Assembly (NCBI RefSeq): GCF_018294505.1
Contig: NC_057800.1
Location: forward strand, 471,994,582-472,058,581
From: Triticum aestivum
Lineage: Eukaryota; Streptophyta; Magnoliopsida; Poales; Poaceae
Length of the DNA: 64,000 bases
Direction of reading: 5' to 3'
A program made the translations under genes and the position numbers. Of this stretch, positions 58,401-64,000 are shown in pieces (position 1 is the stretch's first letter; each line of letters begins with the position of its first letter). The notes under the pieces were generated by a model, which was not told the origin of the DNA, did no database searches, and saw only the letters and a program-made list of their open reading frames with translations.

Positions 58401-59507
58401 TATTCCATAGTCCATTGAATCTTTACCCAAAACTTGAAAACTTCACAACACAAAACTTAACAGAAAACTTGCAAGCTTCGTTACTATAAGAAAGTAAATC
58501 ACCACTTCAAGGTACTATAATGAACTCATTCTTTATTTATATTGGTGTTAAACCTACTGTATTCCAACTTATCTATGGTTTATAAACTATTTTACTAGCC
58601 ATAGATTCATCAAAATAAGTAAACAACACATGAGAAACAGAATCTGTCAAAAACAGAACAGTTTGTAGTAATCTGGATCAAACGTATACTTATGGAACTC
58701 ATAAAATTCTCAAATAAATTGCTGGACCTGAGGAATTTATCTATTAATCATTTTCAAAAATAATTAACTAAATATCACTCTCCAAATAAAAATGGCAGCA
58801 ATTCTCGTGAGCGCTAGAGTTTCTGTTTTTACAGCAAGATCAACAAGACTTTCCCCAAGTCTTCCCAACGGTTCTACTTGGCACAAACACTAATTAAAAC
58901 ATGAAAACTCAATCATAACAGAGGATATATAAATTATTTATTGCTAAACAGGAGAAAAAATCAAGGAACTAAAGTAAAATTGGGTTGCCTCCCAACAAGC
59001 GCTATCGTTTAACGCCCCTAGCTAGGCATGATGATTTCAACGATGCTCACATATAAGATAAGAATTGTAACATAAAGAGAGCATCATGAAGAATATGACT
59101 AGCACATTTAAGTCTAACCCACTTACTATGCATAGGGTGTGAGCAAACAACTCGTGGGAACAATAATCAACTAGCACAGGAAAGCAAAACAAGCATAACT
59201 TCATAACTTTAAGCACATAGAGAGGAAACTTGATATTATTGCAATTCCTACAGGCATATATTCCTCACTCATAATAATTTTCAGTAGCATAATGAATGAA
59301 TTCAACAATATAACCAGCACCTAAAGTATTCTTTTCATGATCTACTAGCATAGAAATCTTATTACTCTCCACATAAGCAAAATTCTTCTCATTCGGAATA
59401 GTGGAAGTATCATAAGAGACTTGAATACTATTAAACATTAAAAGAGTAATGTTCAGAAAATAGGTAACCATAATCATGACAAGTTTTATAAATATAATCA
59501 CTACTTT
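55464..59507 (-). other. Non-coding interior of element G
   Basis: About 4 kb, AT-rich, without pol similarity in any frame. It contains several copies of GGCATCCCCAAGCTT (57580, 57640, 58313; a variant at 58370). The GTTGCCTCCCAACAAGCGCT segment near 58985 is a motif I remember from many Triticeae Gypsy elements. Confidence 0.65.
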
Positions 59508-60746
59508 TTATAGAATAAGTATCATCACAATAATCATCATAGGTAGGAGGCATGCTATCATCATTATAAATTTGCATATCAAAACTGGGAGACTAAAAAT
59601 ATCATCTTCATTAATCATAGCTTCCCCAAGCTTGGGACAAACATTAATTGCAGAAAATATATACTCAAAAACATCATCTTCATCAAACATAGCATCCCCA
59701 AGCTTGGGCCTTTTCATATCATAAGCATAATCACTCTCATAATTAATAGTATGGATAGCACCAATAGTATAGCAATTATCATATTCTTCAGAGCAAGTGC
59801 CAAAAAGATTTTCAAGATCATAAGAAGTATCATTATCTTCCACAATTATATTTTCATGAGGCCCAATAGTAATAGTAGCAGCATTATTTGGGGGAGATAT
59901 CTTTTTACCTATCTTCCTTTTTCTTTTTTTCTTCTTCACCACATCATGTGTGGGTTCAATCCTCTTTTTGGAGCTCCTTATTAATGAGATTGGTTCAATA
60001 GGAGGCTCCTCCTCGTTACCTGATTCATCATAAGAAATAATAGGAGGGTATTGGGAAGTCCCTTCACTTTCATTAGTATTCTCTTCATCTTCTATTTGCT
60101 TTCTTTTCTTTATGTAATTGGCCATATAAGGATTTTCAATGCAATTCACCGCACAATACATATAAATTTCCTCTAGTTCAAAATGAAGAACTCTATCAAG
60201 GGAAAAATTTGGAATAACTTTAGTTATACGTTTCATTTCTTCATAACCCAAGAGCAAACTAAGTTCATTGTAATGTGCAAGGAAAATCAAGTCACCACAA
60301 TTTTTGGACATGATACGATCATGAAACAATTTGCATTGGTTACTGAAATGATCATGTTCATTGCAAAGTTCACAAGTACAGCTAAGAAAATTTAAATTTT
60401 CAGCACAAACTTCTAGCCTTTCTTACAACAATTTAGTTTCTAAATGCTTATGCCTCTTGCAATATCTATCTTCCCTATTTGGTGTGTACTTGCAAACCCA
60501 ATGCACTCAACAAAAATTGACATGTTTATAGGAGACATTTTCATCATAACTAGTGCAATCATCATTAGTATCATGGATATTCAAAGAATTTGTACTAACA
60601 ACATTGCAATCATGCTCATCATTCAAAGATTTAGTGCCAAACATTTTAATGCATTCTTCTTCTAACACTTTGGCACAATTTTCCTTTCCATCATACTCAC
60701 GAAAGATATTAAAAAGATGAAGCGTATGACACAAACTCAATTCCAT
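59508..60746 (-). pseudogene. gag-like gene of element G with CCHC knuckle
   Basis: One frame runs from ATG at 60746 to 59508 (412 codons), broken by stops at 60507-60509 and TAA 60423-60425. The N-terminal part is acidic (LNDEHDCNVVSTNSLNIHDT). After the stops comes CELCNEHDHFSNQC, an exact CX2CX4HX4C retroviral-type knuckle, then LIFLAHYNELSLLLGYEEM, a Lys-rich KKKKRKRKIGKK patch and two KLG(D/E)AM-(N/D)EDD-F repeats encoded by the purine-tract-like motif. The knuckle implies a nucleic-acid-binding gag role. No protease follows. Confidence 0.65.
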
Positions 60747-60843
60747 TTTTTTATAGTTTTCTTTTATAAACTAAACTAGTGATAAAACAAGAAAATAGAA
60801 GACTCGATTGCAAGCTCTAAAGATATACCTTCAAGCACTCACC

Positions 60844-60861
60844 TCCCCAGCAACGGCGCCA
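60844..60861 (-). other. Primer-binding site of element G
   Basis: TCCCCAGCAACGGCGCCA, the reverse of TGGCGCCGTTGCTGGGGA. It is separated from the LTR by ten bases, as in other Gypsy elements with this site. Confidence 0.85.
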
Positions 60862-60871
60862 GAAAAGAGCT

Positions 60872-62542
60872 TGATATCTACTACACAACCTTCTTCCTGT
60901 AGACGTTGTTGGGCCTCCAAGTGCAGAGGTTTGTAGGACAGTAGCAAATTTCCCTCAAGTGGATGGCCTAAGGTTTATCAAACCGTAGGAGGCGTAGGAT
61001 GAAGATGGTCTGTCTCAAGCAACCCTGCAACCAAATAACAAAGAGTCTCTTGTGTCCCCAACACACCCAATACAATGGTAAATTGTATAGGTGCACTAGT
61101 TCGGCGAAGAGATGGTGATACAAGTGGTATATGGATGGTAGATAAAGGTATTTGTAATCTGAAATTATAAAAACAGCAAGGTAACTAATGATAAAAGTGA
61201 GCGCAAACGGCATTGCAATGCGTTGAAACAAGGCCTAGGGTACATACTTTCACTAGTGCAAGTTTCCCTCAAAAATACTAACATAATTGGATCACATAAC
61301 TATCCCTCAACATGCAACAAAGAGTCACTCCATAGTCACTAATAGCTAGAACGAACGAAGAGATTATGGTAGGGTACGAAACCACCTCAAAGTTATTCTT
61401 TCTAATCAATCCATTGGGCTATTCCTATAAGTGTCACAAATAGCCCTAGAGTTCGTACTAGAATAACACCTCAAGACACAAATCAACCAAAACCCTAATG
61501 TCACCTAGATACTCCAATGTCACCTCAAGTATCCGTGGGTATGATTATACGATATGCATCACAAAATCTCGGATTCATCTATTCAACCAACACATAGAAC
61601 CTCAAAGAGTGCCCCAAAGTTTCTACCGGAGAATCACGACGAAAACATGTGCCAACCCCTATGCATAGGTTCATGGGCGGAACCCGCAAGTTGATCACCA
61701 AAACATACATCAAGTGAATCACGTGATATCCCATTGTCACCACAGATACGCACGGCAAGACATACATCAAGTGTTCTCAAATCTTTAAAGACTCAATCCG
61801 ATAAGATAACTTCAAAGGGGAAACTCAATCCATTACAAGAGAGTAGAGGGGGGAAGAAACATCATAGGATCCAAATATAATAGCAAAGCTGGCAATACAT
61901 CAAGATCGTATCATCTCAGGAACACAAGAGAGAGAGAGAGAGAGAAATCAAACACATAGCTACTGGTACATACCCTCAGCCCCGAGGGAGAACTACTTCC
62001 TCCTCATCATGGAGAGCACCGGGATGATGAAAATGGACACCGGAGAGGGATTGCCCCCTCCGGCAGGGTGCCAGAACGGGTCTAGATTGGCTTTCGGTGG
62101 CTACGGAGGCTTCTGGTGGTGTAACTCCTGATCTATTGAATCCACGGATGGTTTTAGGGTATATGGAGATATATAGGCGGAAGAAGTATGTCAGGGGGGG
62201 GGGCACGAGGGGCTCATGAGGGTGGAGGGCGCGCCCAGGGGGGTGGGCGCCCCCTGCCTCATGACCTCCTCGCAGATCCCCCGACGTGCACTCCAAGTCT
62301 TCTGGGCTTCTTTCCTTCCAAAAATGAGTTCCGTGAAGTTTCAGGTCAATTGGACTCCATTTGATTTTCTTTTCTTCGAAACCCTAAAATAGGGTAAAAA
62401 CAGAAACTGGCACTGGGCTCTAGGTTAATAGGTTAGTCCCAAAAATGATATAAAAGTGTATAATAAAGCCCATAAACATTCAAAACAGTAGATAATATAG
62501 CATGGAGCAATCAAAAATTATAGATACGTTGGAGACGTATCA
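60872..62542 (-). repeat. 5' LTR of element G
   Basis: 1671-base partner of 53797-55463. It has a (GA)n run at 61927-61944 and a G run at 62195-62203 that is shorter in the other copy. Confidence 0.88.
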
Positions 62543-63159
62543 TGGCGGCACGTAAACGCCCACGGTTTCAATAGTGAAAGCGTTCGCCTTAACGTGACAG
62601 GTCTTTGTTCCAAAATACCTTGGCTCTTCATTTGTGCAACTTGTCATAAGCAGCTTGTCTCAAATTGAAGAAAAAACTTATGAAGCAATATTTGTGCCTT
62701 ATCACGTGACCATGCTTAGTTTCAAGTATTTATGCTCACTTTTGGGTTTTCTGAAATTTAAGATCGAGGGTTCGAAACAATATCATAACCTGCATCATGC
62801 AATAAATTTCCAAGCCATACATCTATCCAGTTGTATTTCTTGAGAAAGGATTTGGTCGAACATTTTGCTTAGTTAGACTTCAGACAAGTTATATATGCAG
62901 AGTAAAAGGATAATCCCTCTGTACCAGTGCATTGCCTGATATATTAACTCAAGTACTAGGCACGAACAAACGGGCTCAATTTTGTGCTCATCCTGGTGTA
63001 GTAGTAGTAGTACTAGGCAATCCAGTTGACGGGTGACCTTGACGAGCGGCGACCGAGGGAATTGAACCATGCTCGGCACGGTAGGTTACGTTGTCTAGTT
63101 ACTAAAGCATCCCTCCGTTGTTCATCGGTAGTCATTATGGACCGGGGACATGAGGGGAA
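62543..63159. other. Unassigned sequence right of element G
   Basis: No terminal repeat or coding similarity seen. If element G sits in the promoter of the 52906-53520 gene, this stretch is the displaced upstream part of it. Confidence 0.45.
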
Positions 63160-63590
63160 TTTCCTAGGGCTGGAATTTTGGCCGCCAGATATTTCGACTT
63201 GAAATGTTGAGGCTCGACTGGTTGGGGTTGCCTAATGTGCGTACCACGCACGCCACCGAAGGACACGAGCTCGATTTTTTTAGGATCAACATGAGCCAAG
63301 GTCTGGCTGGTACGCCGTTGGGTCCTACCATTCAAGAATACGAAAGGAACCTTTTAAATTGCCGAACGAATCTATGTGTATTACAATACCCATATTTTCC
63401 TTGCAAATACTAATCTCAATGTGGTAATTGATTTATGACGAGTTGTTGAATTAGAGTGAGTTTGTGATATAGTGATCTCAATGTGGATTTCACATTTCAT
63501 GGTATCCCTAGTAAGTTTTCCAATGCAAATTCAAATTTAAAAGATGAACAATATGGAGGTGAGAAAACTTTGTATGTATCAAGCATATGA
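63160..63590 (+). repeat. Duplicated segment, copy 2
   Basis: It matches 49700-50490 in block order and orientation but lacks the 122 bp MITE, the Stowaway at 50106 and the expanded 33 bp repeat. Identity within blocks is roughly 75-85% by eye. Confidence 0.7.
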
Positions 63591-63593
63591 CCA

Positions 63594-63631
<38 letters not shown>

Positions 63632-63652
63632 CACACACACACGCACGAACAC
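63589..63652. repeat. Compound (AC)n(AG)n(AC)n microsatellite
   Basis: About ten AC units, then about ten AG units, then AC again with one GC interruption. It is a likely length-polymorphic site. Confidence 0.95.
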
Positions 63653-63720
63653 AACAACAATCCAATAAGTATAGTGCATCTATTTTTCCAAACCATGCAT
63701 CTATGATACGAATTCAAAAA

Positions 63721-63858
63721 TACTCCTTCTATTCCTAAATATTAGTCTTTTAGAGAGTTCAACAAGTGACTACATACGGAGCAAAATGAGTGGATCTAGA
63801 CTCTAAAATATGTCTATATATATCCGTATGTGCCTGTCCATTTGAAGCCTCTAAAAAG
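63721..63858. mobile_element. Stowaway MITE, 3' truncated
   Basis: TACTCCTTCTATTCCTAAAT starts a typical Stowaway with the TAGTCTTTTAGAGA and ATATGTCTATATATATCCGTATGT parts. The closing arm breaks off after CTCTAAAAAGA, where the next MITE begins. Confidence 0.8.
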
Positions 63859-64000
63859 ATTAAGGCCTCCTTTGGTTTGTAGGAATTTCATAGGATTTTC
63901 ATAGGATAGGATTTGCATAGGAAAATTTCCTTTGAAGCCCTTTGGTTTGTAGGAATGGATTCCTATTCCTATGTAGGATAGGAATCAATCCTTCATATTT
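63859..64000. mobile_element. Tourist-like MITE, cut by window end
   Basis: TTA precedes AGGCCTCCTTTGGTTTGTAG. The CTTTGGTTTGTAGGAAT word recurs at 63940. TTA targets and GGCCTCCTTTGG ends suggest a PIF/Harbinger (Tourist) MITE inserted into the preceding Stowaway. Confidence 0.6.

Larger units (their letters stand above)
53797..62542 (-). mobile_element. Non-autonomous Gypsy-type LTR retrotransposon G
   Basis: LTRs of 1667 and 1671 bases (53797-55463, 60872-62542) start TGATRTCTACTACAC and end GGAGACGTATCA, which in element orientation is TGATACGTCTCC, a very common Triticeae LTR start. The primer-binding site TGGCGCCGTTGCTGGGGA (reverse at 60844-60861) sets the minus strand. The 5.4 kb interior has a gag-like frame but no protease, RT or integrase. 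Flanking bases TGACA (53792-53796) and TGGCG (62543-62547) match at three of five positions, so the duplication has decayed or one end has been altered. Confidence 0.88.

Noticed and set aside
1..64000. tRNA, rRNA or microRNA genes
   Set aside because: No cloverleaf with A/B boxes or rRNA segment was seen; the only strong hairpin (49845-49966) has MITE structure.

Overview
The window looks like an intergenic block of a Triticeae grass genome (wheat, Aegilops or barley type). The evidence is that it is built almost wholly from nested plant transposable elements whose termini I recognise from that group: Fatima-type Gypsy LTRs, TGATACGTCTCC Gypsy LTRs, Stowaway and Tourist MITEs, and a CACTA element. 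I see no ordinary single-copy host gene with confidence, and no prokaryotic feature. Family names come from memory and need a TREP or Repbase search. Structure, target-site duplications (TSDs), motifs and reading-frame breaks were read directly from the sequence.

Layout. (X) 1-846 is the 3' part of an LTR lying inside the 5' LTR of Gypsy element A (+). A is visible at 847-1535 and 19440-22423 and carries broken gag, protease, RT and RNase H. A is split by Gypsy B (-; 1536-19439, TSD CATGG), a Fatima-type element whose pol is badly decayed and whose 3' part carries a seven-exon gene on the opposite strand (2333-5121). B is in turn split by Copia C (-; 10301-18245, TSD TGAAA). A is split again at 22424 by a second Fatima-type element, D (+). 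D contains E (-; 24872-37246, TSD CTCCG), an element with unusually long 4.2 kb LTRs and almost no coding capacity, which resembles the LARD size class. D is interrupted a second time at 38263 by the left end of a CACTA transposon, F.

From 38263 onward the sequence is CACTA-derived or of unknown origin. It holds a subterminal array rich in GGCCCA motifs, a decayed seven-plus-exon Ptta/En/Spm-type transposase gene (-; 39891-44651), and a second four-exon gene (-; 46312-49029) that is open by eye and has a duplicated 38-codon exon. A hAT-like fragment lies between the two duplicated exons. Several MITEs, a 180-base assembly gap (50645-50824), a pyrimidine-rich tract and a Pro/Ala-rich reading frame broken by one stop (52906-53520) follow. 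Gypsy-type element G (-; 53797-62542) is non-autonomous: it has a gag-like frame with a CCHC knuckle and no pol. The right end (62543-64000) contains a diverged second copy of the 49.7-50.5 kb segment and two truncated MITEs.

Relative timing from nesting and by-eye LTR identity: A is older than B and D; B is older than C (both B and C have LTRs about 4-5% diverged); E is the youngest datable insertion (LTRs about 1% diverged). No complete autonomous element survives. The remaining expression potential is the small 46-49 kb gene and, less likely, the broken accessory genes.
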